Assembly (NCBI RefSeq): GCF_022023855.1
Contig: NZ_CP059450.1
Coordinates: forward strand, 1-64,000
Length of the DNA stretch: 64,000 nt
Direction of reading: 5' to 3'
Origin: Azospirillum brasilense
Lineage (GTDB): Bacteria > Pseudomonadota > Alphaproteobacteria > Azospirillales > Azospirillaceae
Both the position numbers and the translations under genes were made by a program. The notes beneath the pieces are model-generated. The model had not been told where the DNA came from and made no database searches. It saw nothing but the letters and a program-made list of their open reading frames with translations. Of the stretch, positions 1-10,374 are shown one piece after another. Every line of letters begins with the position of its first letter. The first letter of the stretch is position 1.

Positions 1-67
1 CGTGCGATGCCCATCGCCGCCGTATATGAATTCAATGATTTCAATAACTTGATCGAATTGCTCGCAC

Positions 68-85
68 TTGGCATGTTCTGTGCTT
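68..85 (+). promoter_or_regulatory. Candidate sigma-54 (-24/-12) promoter of the liv cluster
   Basis: The stretch reads TTGGCATG, four bases, then GTGC. The invariant GG (70-71) and GC (82-83) are separated by exactly 10 bases, as RpoN promoters require, although the -12 box is GTGC rather than TTGC. It lies about 70 bases before the chosen livG start in an AT-richer stretch. No activator site could be identified. A chance match is possible. Confidence 0.33.
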
Positions 86-153
86 ATATCAGCCTAACCA
101 AAAACGCGGACCGGCAGACGACGCGGACGAACAGGGAGGGAAAAGCGGCACCC

Positions 154-918
154 ATGGCCGACGACATCATTCTGGAAGCGCGCGGACTCTCGAAGGAGTT
201 CAAGGGCTTCATCGCGGTGAAGGAGGTGAACCTCCAGGTTCGCCGCGGCACGATCCACGCGCTGATCGGCCCGAACGGCGCCGGCAAGAGCACGGTCTTC
301 AACCTGCTGACCAAGTTCCTGACGCCGACGCGCGGCCAGATCCTCTACAAGGGGCGCGACATCACCGCCATGAAGCCCGCCGACGTGGCGCTGCTCGGCA
401 TGGTGCGCTCCTTCCAGATCTCCGCGGTCTTCCCGCACCTCAGCGTGCTGGAGAATGTCCGCGTGGCGCTGCAGCGCCCGCGCGGCACCAGCTTCCATTT
501 CTGGAAGCCGGAGGCCAGCCTGCACGACCTGCACGACCGCGCCGAGGAGCTGATCGAGGCGGTGAATCTCACCCCCTGGGCCGGCCACACCGCCGCCGAG
601 CTGCCCTACGGCCGCAAGCGCGCCTTGGAGATCGCCACCACGCTGGCGCTCGACCCCGAGGTGATGCTGCTCGACGAACCGCTGGCCGGCATGGGCCACG
701 AGGACATCGAGGGCACCGCCGCCCTCATCAAGCGCGTCTCCGCCGACCGCACCATCCTGATGGTCGAGCACAACCTGTCGGTCGTCGCCCACCTGTCGGA
801 CACCATCACCGTGCTCCGCCGCGGCGAGATCCTGGCGGAGGGCGCATACGACGTCGTATCGCGCAACCCGCAGGTCATGGAAGCCTACATGGGGACGGGT
901 GAGGTGGCCCATGCCTGA
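154..918 (+). CDS. livG: ABC transporter ATP-binding protein, LivG type
   Basis: This is a 254-residue cytoplasmic ATPase of a branched-chain amino-acid/amide-type (HAAT) ABC importer. Walker A (GPNGAGKST) lies near residue 40 and Walker B (VMLLDEPLAGM) near 170. The signature loop is the LivG-typical variant LPYGRKRALEIA. The frame is open to base 7, but the first 49 codons do not resemble LivG. The ATG at 154 follows a GGGAGGG ribosome site and starts the normal domain, so it is preferred. The gene overlaps livF by eight bases. The importer's substrate is not determined by this subunit. Confidence 0.93.
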   Translation: MADDIILEARGLSKEFKGFIAVKEVNLQVRRGTIHALIGPNGAGKSTVFNLLTKFLTPTRGQILYKGRDITAMKPADVALLGMVRSFQISAVFPHLSVLENVRVALQRPRGTSFHFWKPEASLHDLHDRAEELIEAVNLTPWAGHTAAELPYGRKRALEIATTLALDPEVMLLDEPLAGMGHEDIEGTAALIKRVSADRTILMVEHNLSVVAHLSDTITVLRRGEILAEGAYDVVSRNPQVMEAYMGTGEVAHA

Positions 919-1633
919 CGGCGCGACTGTGAAGACCGCGATGCTGGAAATCCGCGACCTCCAGGCCTTCTACGGCGAAAGCCACGTGCTGCACGGCGTC
1001 AACATCGACGTGCGCCAGGGTGAGGTCGTGACTCTGCTGGGCCGCAACGGCGCCGGCAAGACGACCACCATGCGCTCGATCATGGGCATCGTCGGCAAGC
1101 GCAACGGCTCGATCCGCTTCCAGGGCAAGGAGCTGATCGGCATGGCGCAGCACAAGATCCCCCGCCTCGGCATCGGCTATGTGCCGGAGGAGCGCGGCAT
1201 CTTCGCCTCGCTCAGCGTGGACGAGAACCTGATGCTGCCGCCGGTGGTGAAGGCGGGCGGCATGACCGTGCCGCAGATTTACGAGCTGTTTCCCAACCTC
1301 CAGGGCCGCGGCACCACCCAGGGCACGCGCCTGTCGGGGGGCGAGCAGCAGATGCTGGCCATCGCACGCATCCTGCGCACCGGCGCCGACCTGATCCTGC
1401 TCGACGAGCCGACCGAGGGCCTCGCCCCCGTCATCATCGAGCAGATCGGGGTGGCGGTGCGCAAGCTGAAGCAGCGCGGCTTCACGATCGTGCTGGTGGA
1501 GCAGAATTTCCGCTTCGCCGCGACCATCGCCGACCGCCACTACGTGATGGAGGAAGGCCATGTCGTGGACATGATCCCGAACGACCAGCTCGCCCAGAAC
1601 ATGGACAAGCTGCACACCTATCTGGGTGTCTGA
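911..1633 (+). CDS. livF: ABC transporter ATP-binding protein, LivF type
   Basis: This is a 240-residue second ATPase of the HAAT importer, pairing with LivG. Visible motifs are Walker A GRNGAGKTTTM, signature LSGGEQQMLAIARI and Walker B LILLDEPTEGL, in normal order and spacing. The ATG at 911 overlaps the livG stop (ATGCCTGA) and has GAGGTGG just upstream, indicating translational coupling. A GTG at 899 in the same frame is less likely because it would sit on the ribosome site. It is the usual length for LivF. Confidence 0.94.
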   Translation: MPDGATVKTAMLEIRDLQAFYGESHVLHGVNIDVRQGEVVTLLGRNGAGKTTTMRSIMGIVGKRNGSIRFQGKELIGMAQHKIPRLGIGYVPEERGIFASLSVDENLMLPPVVKAGGMTVPQIYELFPNLQGRGTTQGTRLSGGEQQMLAIARILRTGADLILLDEPTEGLAPVIIEQIGVAVRKLKQRGFTIVLVEQNFRFAATIADRHYVMEEGHVVDMIPNDQLAQNMDKLHTYLGV

Positions 1634-1694
1634 CGAGTTTAACACCCCCTCTGCTGAACACACTCAAAACAAAGCCAATCGAAGGGAGTTCGAA

Positions 1695-2897
1695 ATGCTC
1701 AAGACGTTGCTTTGCGGGACCGCATTGCTGGCGCTGACCGCCGGGGCCGCGCACGCCCAGGTCTCCAACAACGTGATCAAGATCGGCGTGATGAACGACC
1801 GGTCCGGCATCTACGCCGACCTCGCCGGCGAAGGCTCGGCCATCGCCGCCCGTCTGGCGGCCGAGGAGTTCGGCGGCAAGATCGCCGGCGCGCCGATCGA
1901 GATCGTCGTCGCCGATCACCAGAACAAGGCCGACATCGCCGCCAACACGGCGCGCGAGTGGATCGACGCCGGCAACGTGGACGTCATCGCCGACGTGCCG
2001 AACTCCGCCGCCGCGCTGGCCGTCCAGGGCATCACCAAGGACAAGAAGCGCATCTTCCTGATGTCCGGTCCGGGCTCGACCGACCTCAGCGGCAAGTCCT
2101 GCAGCCCCTACGGCTTCCATTGGACCTACGACAACTACGCCATGGCCGCCGGCACCGCCCGCGCGCTGGTCGAGCAGGGCAAGAAGAACTGGTTCTTCAT
2201 CACCGCGGATTACGCCTTCGGCCATTCGCTGGAGGATGAGACCTCGAAGATGGTCAAGCAGCTCGACGGCAAGGTCGCGGGCAACGTCCGTCATCCGCTG
2301 GGCACCGCCGACTTCTCGTCCTACCTGCTCCAGGCGCAGGGCTCGAAGGCGGACGTGATCGGCCTCGCCAACGCGGGCGGCGACGCCACCAACGCCGTCA
2401 AGCAGGCGTCGGAGTTCGGCATCACCCAGTCGGGCCAGAGCCTCGCCGGCCTGCTGCTGTTCATCAGCGACGTGAACGCGCTGGGCCTCCAGGCCGCCCA
2501 GGGCCTGCTGCTGACCACCGGCTTCTATTGGGACACCGACGAGCAGACCCGCGAGTGGACCAAGAAGTTCGAGGCCAAGGCCGGCCGCAAGCCGACCATG
2601 GTCCAGGCCGGCGTCTACTCCGCGGTCCGCCACTATCTGAAGGCGGTCGAGGCCGTCGGTTCCGACGATGCGGACAAGGTTTCCGCCAAGATGCGCGAGA
2701 CTACGGTCAGCGACATGTTCACCAAGAATGGCAAGATCGCCGCGAACGGCCGCATGTTCCACGACATGTATCTGGCCCAGGTGAAGACCCCGGCCGAGTC
2801 CAAGGGCCCCTGGGACTATTACAAGATCGTGAAGACGATCCCGGCCGAGCAGGCGTTCCTCGACCCGGCCAAGAGCGGTTGCGCGCTGGTGAAGTAA
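1695..2897 (+). CDS. HAAT-family ABC transporter substrate-binding protein
   Basis: This is a 400-residue periplasmic binding protein (Peripla_BP_6 / LivK-like). The first 23 residues form a signal peptide (MLKTLLCG...AGAAHAQ) with an Ala-x-Ala cleavage site. The mature start, VIKIGVMNDRSGIYADLAG, is the typical first strand and ligand loop of the family. The start at 1695 follows GAAGGGAG. It sits between the ATPase and permease genes, with a palindromic repeat after its stop. The gene is followed by ketone-body genes rather than amino-acid genes, so the ligand may be a small hydroxy- or keto-acid. That is inference only; family members also bind amides, urea and aromatic acids. Confidence 0.9.
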   Translation: MLKTLLCGTALLALTAGAAHAQVSNNVIKIGVMNDRSGIYADLAGEGSAIAARLAAEEFGGKIAGAPIEIVVADHQNKADIAANTAREWIDAGNVDVIADVPNSAAALAVQGITKDKKRIFLMSGPGSTDLSGKSCSPYGFHWTYDNYAMAAGTARALVEQGKKNWFFITADYAFGHSLEDETSKMVKQLDGKVAGNVRHPLGTADFSSYLLQAQGSKADVIGLANAGGDATNAVKQASEFGITQSGQSLAGLLLFISDVNALGLQAAQGLLLTTGFYWDTDEQTREWTKKFEAKAGRKPTMVQAGVYSAVRHYLKAVEAVGSDDADKVSAKMRETTVSDMFTKNGKIAANGRMFHDMYLAQVKTPAESKGPWDYYKIVKTIPAEQAFLDPAKSGCALVK

Positions 2898-2908
2898 GGT
2901 TCCGAGAC

Positions 2909-2988
2909 GGGCCGCCACCCAACCCTTCCCGAGGGGAGGGCTCAAATTCCCTCCCCCGCCCAGCGGGGGAGGGTTAGGGTGGGGGCTC
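2909..2988. repeat. G/C-rich palindromic intergenic repeat (BIME-like), copy 1
   Basis: The outer arms CCACCC-AACCCT and AGGGTTAGGGTGGG are near-perfect inverted copies. Inside them are two shorter palindromes (TTCCCGAGGGGAGGG and CCTCCCCCGCC/GGGGGAGG). Related sequences occur at 6981-7100, 13651-13758 and 32691-32836. It lies between the binding-protein and permease genes, where it could act as an RNA stabiliser or attenuator. No run of T follows it. Confidence 0.75.
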
Positions 2989-3041
2989 CCTTCTGGCATC
3001 AATCAAAAAATCAAAAGTCCGATACACAGGGAGGGACGGTC

Positions 3042-3929
3042 ATGTTCGACTTGCTGGGGGTGCCGCCCCAGGTCCTGTTCGGCCAGCTTCTGCTCGGCCT
3101 CATCAACGGGTCCTTCTACGCGCTGCTCAGCCTTGGGCTGGCGGTCATCTTCGGCATGCTGAACGTCATCAACTTCGCCCACGGCGCGCTCTACATGATC
3201 GGAGCCTTCGTGGCGTGGCTGCTGCTGACGAAGCTCGGCCTCGGCTACTGGTGGGCGTTGGGCCTGTCGCCGCTGATCGTCGGGCTGCTCGGCGTGGTGC
3301 TGGAAAAGACCATGCTGTCGCGCCTCTACAAGCTCGACCATCTCTACGGCCTGCTGCTGACCTTCGGCCTCGCCCTGATCATGGAAGGCGCCTTCCGCCA
3401 CTTCTACGGTGTGTCGGGCCAGCCCTATCCGATCCCGGACGCGCTCAAGGGCGGCCAGAATCTGGGCTTCATGTTCCTGCCCAACTACCGCGGCTGGGTC
3501 GTCGTCGCCTCCCTGATCGTCTGCTTCGGGACGTGGTTCGCCATCGAGCGGACGCGGCTCGGCGCCTACCTGCGCGCCGCCACGGAAAACCCGGTGCTGG
3601 TCCAGGCCTTCGGCATCAACGTGCCGGTGATGATCACCGCCACCTACGGCTTCGGCGTCGCATTGGCCGGGCTGGCCGGAGTGCTGGCGGCACCCATTTA
3701 TCAGGTGTCGCCCCTGATGGGCACCAACCTGATCATCGTCGTCTTCGCCGTGGTGGTGATCGGCGGCATGGGCTCGATCCTCGGCGCCATCGTCACCGGC
3801 CTGGGGCTGGGGCTGCTGGAGGGCCTGACCAAGGTCTTCTACCCCGAAGCCTCCAACATCGTGGTGTTCGTCGTGATGGCGATCGTCCTCCTCATCAAGC
3901 CTGCGGGCCTCTTCGGACGGGAGCGCTGA
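3042..3929 (+). CDS. livH: Branched-chain-type ABC transporter permease, LivH type
   Basis: This is a 295-residue inner-membrane permease with about eight hydrophobic segments. The N-terminal block (LINGSFYALLSLGLAVIFG, then NVINFAHGALYMIGAF) is the LivH hallmark, and the EAA-like coupling region ATENPVLVQAFGINV lies near residue 190. The start at 3042 follows CAGGGAGGGACGGTC. The frame is open upstream to 2979, but that part is repeat sequence. livM begins three bases after the stop, so the two permeases are co-translated. Confidence 0.93.
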   Translation: MFDLLGVPPQVLFGQLLLGLINGSFYALLSLGLAVIFGMLNVINFAHGALYMIGAFVAWLLLTKLGLGYWWALGLSPLIVGLLGVVLEKTMLSRLYKLDHLYGLLLTFGLALIMEGAFRHFYGVSGQPYPIPDALKGGQNLGFMFLPNYRGWVVVASLIVCFGTWFAIERTRLGAYLRAATENPVLVQAFGINVPVMITATYGFGVALAGLAGVLAAPIYQVSPLMGTNLIIVVFAVVVIGGMGSILGAIVTGLGLGLLEGLTKVFYPEASNIVVFVVMAIVLLIKPAGLFGRER

Positions 3930-3932
3930 GCC

Positions 3933-4949
3933 ATGGCTACCCAAAGCAAGACGACCAGCATCAAGACGACCGGCCTCAAGGCGGCCGATACCCAGACGAC
4001 CACCATCGCGCTGCGCCGTCCAGGGCAGGACACCTCCCGGAACGCCATCATCCTCGGCATCGGCCTGTTGATCGCATTGGCGGCACCCTTCGTGCTGTAC
4101 CCCGTCTTCGTGATGAAGGTGCTGTGCTTCGCGCTGTTCGCCTGCGCCTTCAACCTGCTGATCGGCTTCGCCGGCCTGCTCAGCTTCGGCCATGCCGCCT
4201 TCTTCGGCGGCGCGGCCTACATCACCGCCCATTCCGCCAAGGTCTGGGGGCTGGGGCCGGAGGTCAGCATCCTGCTCGGCATGGGCTTCTCCGCGCTGCT
4301 GGGCCTCGCCTTCGGCGCGCTGGCGATCCGCCGTCAGGGCATCTACTTCGCCATGATCACGTTGGCGCTGTCGCAGATGGTCTTCTTCATGGCCCTGCAG
4401 CTCAAGTTCACGGGCGGCGAGGACGGCATCCAGGCGGTGCCGCGCGGGCATCTGTTCGGGGTGATCGACCTGAACCAGCCGTTGGCCATGTACTACTTCG
4501 TGCTGGCGGTGTTCCTGGTCGGCTTCGCGGTGGTCTGGCGCGCCGTGCATTCCCCCTTCGGCCAGGTTTTGAAGGCGATCCGCGAGAACGAGCCGCGCGC
4601 CGTGTCGCTCGGCTACCGGACGGAGCGCTACAAGCTGCTGGCCTTCGTGCTGTCGGCGAGCCTCGCCGGTCTGGCCGGCGGGACCAAGGCGCTGGTCTTC
4701 CAGCTCGCCTCGCTGACCGACGTGACGTGGCAGATGTCGGGCGAGGTGGTGCTGATGACGCTTCTCGGCGGCATGGGCACGCTGCTCGGCCCGGTGGTGG
4801 GTGCGGCCATCGTCGTCACGCTGGAAAGCTATCTGGCGGCCACCAGCATGCCGGTTCCTGTCGTGATCGGCGCGATCTTCGTGGTCTGCGTGCTGGTGTT
4901 CCGCCGTGGTATCGTGGGCGAACTCCAGGCCCGCTTCGGCCGCCGCTGA
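3933..4949 (+). CDS. livM: Branched-chain-type ABC transporter permease, LivM type
   Basis: This is a 338-residue inner-membrane permease, the heterodimer partner of LivH. It carries the family block LIGFAGLLSFGHAAFFGGAA near residue 70 and the coupling region IRENEPRAVSLGYRTERYK near residue 215. The first 40 residues are an unusually Thr/Lys-rich cytoplasmic extension (TQSKTTSIKTTGLKAADTQT) before the first membrane segment. The start at 3933 lies just after the livH stop. It completes a five-gene importer; the acetoacetyl-CoA synthetase gene follows 47 bases later. Confidence 0.93.
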   Translation: MATQSKTTSIKTTGLKAADTQTTTIALRRPGQDTSRNAIILGIGLLIALAAPFVLYPVFVMKVLCFALFACAFNLLIGFAGLLSFGHAAFFGGAAYITAHSAKVWGLGPEVSILLGMGFSALLGLAFGALAIRRQGIYFAMITLALSQMVFFMALQLKFTGGEDGIQAVPRGHLFGVIDLNQPLAMYYFVLAVFLVGFAVVWRAVHSPFGQVLKAIRENEPRAVSLGYRTERYKLLAFVLSASLAGLAGGTKALVFQLASLTDVTWQMSGEVVLMTLLGGMGTLLGPVVGAAIVVTLESYLAATSMPVPVVIGAIFVVCVLVFRRGIVGELQARFGRR

Positions 4950-4996
4950 ACCTCAAGAACCGAACGGCATAAAAAGCCAAAATCAGGAACCGCAAG

Positions 4997-6976
<1,980 letters not shown>

Positions 6977-6980
6977 ATTC

Positions 6981-7100
6981 AACCCTCTCCCCTCTGGGGA
7001 GAGGGTGGCCCGAAGGGCCGGTGAGGGGGAGATGCTTTTGCCGGACGTACCGCAACGCGCATCCCCCTCACCCTAACCCTCTCCCCGGAGGGGAGAGGGG
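6981..7100. repeat. G/C-rich palindromic intergenic repeat, copy 2 (composite)
   Basis: Left part: CCCTCTCCCCTCTGGGGAGAGGG, then GGCCCGAAGGGCC and GGTGAGGGGGA. A core containing TTGCCGGACGTACCGCAACG follows. Right part: CCCCCTCACCCTAACCCTCTC and CCCCGGAGGGGAGAGGGG. The two sides are inverted relatives, and copy 4 (13651-13758) shares both the arms and the core string GCCGGACGT. It separates the acetoacetyl-CoA synthetase gene from bdhA and contains no convincing coding sequence. Confidence 0.78.
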
Positions 7101-7132
7101 ATTCAAACCAACAAGACAACAGAGGATAAGCC

Positions 7133-7918
7133 ATGACCTTGACTCAGAAGGTCGCGGTGGTCACCGGCTCGACCAGCGGGATCGGCTTGGGCATCGCGCG
7201 GGCGCTGGCCGGAGCCGGGGCGGATGTGGTGCTGAACGGTTTCGGCGACGCGGCCGCCATCGAGGAACTGCGCGCCGGTCTGGCGGCGGAGTTCGGCGTG
7301 CGCGTCGGCTATCACGGCGCCGACCTGTCCAAGCCAGCGGAGATTGCCGCGCTGATCGGCTACGCGGAGGAGACGTTCGGTTCCGTGGATGTGCTGGTGA
7401 ACAACGCCGGCATCCAGCACGTCGCCCCGGTGGAGGACTTCCCGGCGGAGCGCTGGGACGCGGTGATCGCGCTCAACCTGTCGGCCGTCTTCCATGGCAC
7501 CCACCACGCCCTGCCGGGCATGAAGCGGCGCGGCTGGGGTCGCATCCTCAACATCGCCTCCGTGCACGGCCATGTCGCGTCGGTCAACAAGTCGGCCTAC
7601 GTCGCGGCCAAGCACGGCGTGGTCGGGCTGACCAAGACGGTGGCGCTGGAGACGGCGGGGACCGGCGTCACCTGCAACGCCATCTGTCCGGGCTGGGTGC
7701 TGACCCCGCTGGTGCAGAAGCAGATCGACGCCATCGCCTCGACCAAGAACATCCCGGAGCCGCAGGCGAAAGCGGAACTGCTCGGCGCCAAGCAGCCCTC
7801 CGGCGCCTTCGTGACGCCGGACGAGCTGGGCGGGCTGGCGGTCTATCTGTGCTCCGACTCGGCGGCGCAGATGACCGGTGCCAGCCTGCTGATGGATGGC
7901 GGCTGGACTGCGCAGTAA
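7133..7918 (+). CDS. bdhA: 3-hydroxybutyrate dehydrogenase (SDR family)
   Basis: This 261-residue classical short-chain dehydrogenase should oxidise 3-hydroxybutyrate to acetoacetate with NAD+. It shows the nucleotide loop TGSTSGIGLGIA, the NNAGIQHVAPVEDF block, catalytic Ser-Tyr-Lys (NIASVHG...YVAAKHG) and the BdhA-typical stretch CPGWVLTPLVQKQI. Length is the family norm. The ATG follows GAGGATAAGCC. It is the last gene of the liv-AACS-bdhA run and is followed by a strong hairpin. The related acetoacetyl-CoA reductase PhaB is excluded mainly by the LVQKQI region, which matches dehydrogenases. Confidence 0.9.
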   Translation: MTLTQKVAVVTGSTSGIGLGIARALAGAGADVVLNGFGDAAAIEELRAGLAAEFGVRVGYHGADLSKPAEIAALIGYAEETFGSVDVLVNNAGIQHVAPVEDFPAERWDAVIALNLSAVFHGTHHALPGMKRRGWGRILNIASVHGHVASVNKSAYVAAKHGVVGLTKTVALETAGTGVTCNAICPGWVLTPLVQKQIDAIASTKNIPEPQAKAELLGAKQPSGAFVTPDELGGLAVYLCSDSAAQMTGASLLMDGGWTAQ

Positions 7919-7928
7919 GGATTTTGTC

Positions 7929-7958
7929 GCCCTCTCCCGCCTCGGGGTGGGAGAGGGC
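7929..7958. terminator. Bidirectional terminator-like hairpin between bdhA and the GST gene
   Basis: Perfect 10-base arms GCCCTCTCCC (7929-7938) and GGGAGAGGGC (7949-7958) lie between two convergent genes. The arms resemble the half-unit of the palindromic repeat family seen elsewhere in the window. TTTTG precedes it on the plus strand. Confidence 0.6.
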
Positions 7959-7965
7959 TTCATCA

Positions 7966-8667
7966 TCACTTCTGGACGTTGGCGGCGGTCTGGCCGAAGA
8001 GGATCTTCTTGCCCTCGTCGGTGACCGACGGGCGCTTGGCCAGTTCCGCACCCTTCTCATAGGCGCGGACGGTCGCCGGGCGGGCCTGGATCGCTTCGAA
8101 CCAGCGCTTCAGCTCGGGGAAGTCGGCGAGGTTCTGGCGCTGCCGCTCGTGCGGGACGACCCAGGGGTAGCAGGCCATGTCGGCAATGGTCAGCTCGTCC
8201 CCAGCGATGAAGGCGCGGCCGGCCAGACGCTTGTTCAGGACGCCGTAGAGGCGATTGGTTTCCTTCACATAGCGGTCGATGGCATAGGGGATCTGTTCGG
8301 GCGCGTACTGCACGAAATGATGGTTCTGCCCGGCCATCGGGCCGAGGCCCCCCACCTGCCAGAACAGCCACTCCAGAACCGTCTTGCGGCCCCGCAGGTC
8401 GGCGGGCAGGAACGTGCCGGTCTTCTCCGCCAGATAAATCAGGATCGCGCCGGATTCAAAGACCGACACCGGCTCCCCGCCATCGGCCGGAGCGCGGTCG
8501 ACGATGGCCGGCATGCGGTTGTTCGGGGACATCGCCAGAAAGTCCGGCTTGAACTGGTCCCCGGCCGAGATGTCCACGGGATGGATCGTGTAATCCAGCC
8601 CGGCCTCTTCCAGGAACAGCGTGATCTTGTGCCCGTTGGGGGTCGGCCAGTAGTGAAGGTCGATCAT
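7966..8667 (-). CDS. Glutathione S-transferase, YfcG/Ure2-like (Nu-class-like)
   Basis: This is a 233-residue cytosolic GST. The thioredoxin-fold N-terminus contains TPNGHKITLFLEEAG and the SPNNRMPAIVD glutathione-binding loop, characteristic of the YfcG/YghU/Ure2-like group, which often acts as a disulfide-bond reductase. A helical C-terminal domain includes GDELTIADMACYPW. The start at 8667 follows GGAAGGA. The upstream in-frame extension to 8817 lacks a ribosome site and family resemblance. It converges on bdhA. Confidence 0.9.
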   Translation of the reverse strand: MIDLHYWPTPNGHKITLFLEEAGLDYTIHPVDISAGDQFKPDFLAMSPNNRMPAIVDRAPADGGEPVSVFESGAILIYLAEKTGTFLPADLRGRKTVLEWLFWQVGGLGPMAGQNHHFVQYAPEQIPYAIDRYVKETNRLYGVLNKRLAGRAFIAGDELTIADMACYPWVVPHERQRQNLADFPELKRWFEAIQARPATVRAYEKGAELAKRPSVTDEGKKILFGQTAANVQK

Positions 8668-8834
8668 GGCGGTCCTTCCGGTTTGTCTCAGCCCCGAAAA
8701 GTGATGGAACGCGCGGTTTCCGGCAACCCGCGCCGCGCGCGCATCAGCCCTCCGGAAGGGGCAGGCGACGGGCGCAACGTCGCGGCCCCCGAAATGTTGA
8801 ATACGGTGAACCGACAATCAGCATGAGGACCGTC

Positions 8835-9011
8835 ATGAGCGACGACCGGACACCCGCCACCCAGCCCCAGCGCAAGGACGACCGGATCGACGAGGCCCGT
8901 GAAGGCACCGTCAAGCCCGACCAGGGCGGCGAGGCCGAACTGACCGAGAAGGAGGAGCAGAAGCGCGGCGGTGCCAACACGTCCACGCCGGGGCCGATCT
9001 ACGATGTGTAA
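8835..9011 (+). CDS. Small hydrophilic protein of unknown function
   Basis: This is a 58-residue, highly charged, probably disordered protein (DDRTPATQPQRKDDRIDEAR ... GPIYDV). GAGGACC lies correctly before the ATG at 8835. An in-frame ATG at 8823 lacks a ribosome site. It has no hydrophobic segment or cysteine. It resembles, in style only, the small proteins at 10038-10196 and 55206-55361. The function is unknown. Confidence 0.6.
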   Translation: MSDDRTPATQPQRKDDRIDEAREGTVKPDQGGEAELTEKEEQKRGGANTSTPGPIYDV

Positions 9012-9049
9012 GGCCGGCCCTTGACGACCGGCCCGTCACGACCGACCGG

Positions 9050-9268
9050 TCACGAAACCAGCGCCAGGGTGGGGTCGGGCGGTATCGGCGTGGCGTCTTC
9101 CAGCGTCCGGGCCACCTCGTCCAGCGGGGCGGCGACCACGAGCGGTTCGGAGCGTCCGGCGAAGGTGATCTCGGTCCGCTCCCCCTCGGTGCCGCGCAGG
9201 TACAGAACGCCCGCGGCGTTGATCAGAACCGGCGCCCCGGCGCGGTCGGTGAATTCGATGAACTTCAT
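9050..9268 (-). CDS. Small conserved-type beta-rich protein of unknown function
   Basis: This is a 72-residue protein starting MKFIEFTDRAGAPVLINAAG with an alternating beta-strand pattern (VLYLRG, TEITFAG, PLVVAAPLDEVARTLE). The pattern resembles a short FlbD-like beta-hairpin domain found as stand-alone proteins in alphaproteobacteria, but that relation is tentative. GGAGTCC precedes the ATG at 9268. The longer frame to 9295 has no better start. It lies divergently from the receiver gene at 9483. Confidence 0.6.
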   Translation of the reverse strand: MKFIEFTDRAGAPVLINAAGVLYLRGTEGERTEITFAGRSEPLVVAAPLDEVARTLEDATPIPPDPTLALVS

Positions 9269-9482
9269 GCAGGACTCCCACGGAGGTTGCATCACGCTTG
9301 GACTGTCTCAAACACGCAAAGAGGGTGGCGGGTTCGCTTCTCCGGATGGCATTGCCCGTTCGGTGCCCCGCCGGCTCGTTCCATTGCGCGCAATCAGCCC
9401 CTTGATTGATGCACCGCATCGACAAACATGGGCGCTGCGGGCCACGTCGGCCCGTGCCGTCCGCCAACAAGGAACAGATGCC

Positions 9483-9971
9483 GTGAAGTTGCTCGTCGTC
9501 GAAGACGACCCGTTGATCGGGCCCGCCATCAAGGCCGTGATGGAGAATGCCGGATACACGGTCGTCGGCCCTCTGCGCGACGCCGCCAAGGCGACGCGGC
9601 TGGGGGTCCGGGAACAGCCGGATCTTGCCCTGGTGGACGTCTATTTGGCCGGAGGCGAGAACGGGCTGACTCTGGCCCGCAAGCTGTGGGAGGAGCACAA
9701 CATCCCCTCCCTGCTGATCACCGGTTTCGACCATCGCGGCGAGGAGGCGCGCGATTTCGCGGTCGGCCTGCTGCGCAAGCCGGTGATGCCCGACGCGTTG
9801 GTCGATGCGGTCGGGGCCGTCGGGGAAATCCTGGCGGGGCTGCGCCCGTCCTCCATACCCCCGGCGCTGGAGCTGTTCGGGCGGCCCGAGCGCGTGTCCG
9901 CCGCAGCGCCGCAGCCGGCGCCCCAATCGTCGCCGCAACCCGCACAACAGCCCATGCGGCGGCAGGGCTGA
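9483..9971 (+). CDS. Receiver-only response regulator with a Pro/Gln-rich tail
   Basis: This 162-residue protein holds one complete REC domain: acidic pocket Glu7-Asp8-Asp9, phosphoacceptor Asp52 (LALVDVYLAG), Thr80 (LLITG) and Lys99 (LLRKP). No output domain follows; residues 130-162 are low-complexity Pro/Gln/Ala (AAPQPAPQSSPQPAQQP). The start is GTG at 9483, preceded by AAGGAACA; the ATG at 9478 is out of frame. Single-domain regulators act by protein contact or phosphotransfer. No kinase is adjacent; the nearest hybrid kinase is at 20490-23396. Confidence 0.87.
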   Translation: MKLLVVEDDPLIGPAIKAVMENAGYTVVGPLRDAAKATRLGVREQPDLALVDVYLAGGENGLTLARKLWEEHNIPSLLITGFDHRGEEARDFAVGLLRKPVMPDALVDAVGAVGEILAGLRPSSIPPALELFGRPERVSAAAPQPAPQSSPQPAQQPMRRQG

Positions 9972-10037
9972 GGCCCTGAGGCCCCGCCCTGCCATTTTCG
10001 CATGCTTTAAACAGTACCCTTAGACAATGACCGTCGG

Positions 10038-10196
10038 TCAGCGGTCCGGAGTCTCTTCCGGACCGCCCTGTGCCGGGGCTTCCGCCGGCTGAGCGGAGTT
10101 CTGCGCGGGCGCCGCGGCGGATTGCCCGTCCTGCGGCTTGGTGTTTTCGGAGCCGTTGCTGGGGTCCAACTCGACCCACTGGCGATGATCGCTCAT
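10038..10196 (-). CDS. Small Pro/Ala/Gln-rich hydrophilic protein
   Basis: This is a 52-codon ORF starting MSDHRQWVELDPSNGSENTK and continuing as a Gln/Ala/Pro-rich disordered tail ending EETPDR. The ribosome site GGGAGA lies eight bases before the ATG, and codon use matches neighbouring genes, which supports a real gene despite its size. No function can be assigned. Confidence 0.55.
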   Translation of the reverse strand: MSDHRQWVELDPSNGSENTKPQDGQSAAAPAQNSAQPAEAPAQGGPEETPDR

Positions 10197-10374
10197 GACT
10201 TGTCTCCCGTCCGTCTGTGGTCGCGTCCCGTGGTGCAGGAATGGTCCGGTGAGGCGCCTCTCGTTTCTCGGCTCGGGCGCCTGTCCTTTGGAATAACGCG
10301 TGGCGGAGGGATTCGATCAATCCCGAGCGAAGAAATCGGGTATTTTGTGAGGCAGCCCTGTCCGGTGACCTCCT

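Noticed and set aside
7..153. In-frame N-terminal extension of livG
   Set aside because: It is AT-richer, unlike LivG, contains the candidate promoter, and a good ribosome site lies before base 154.
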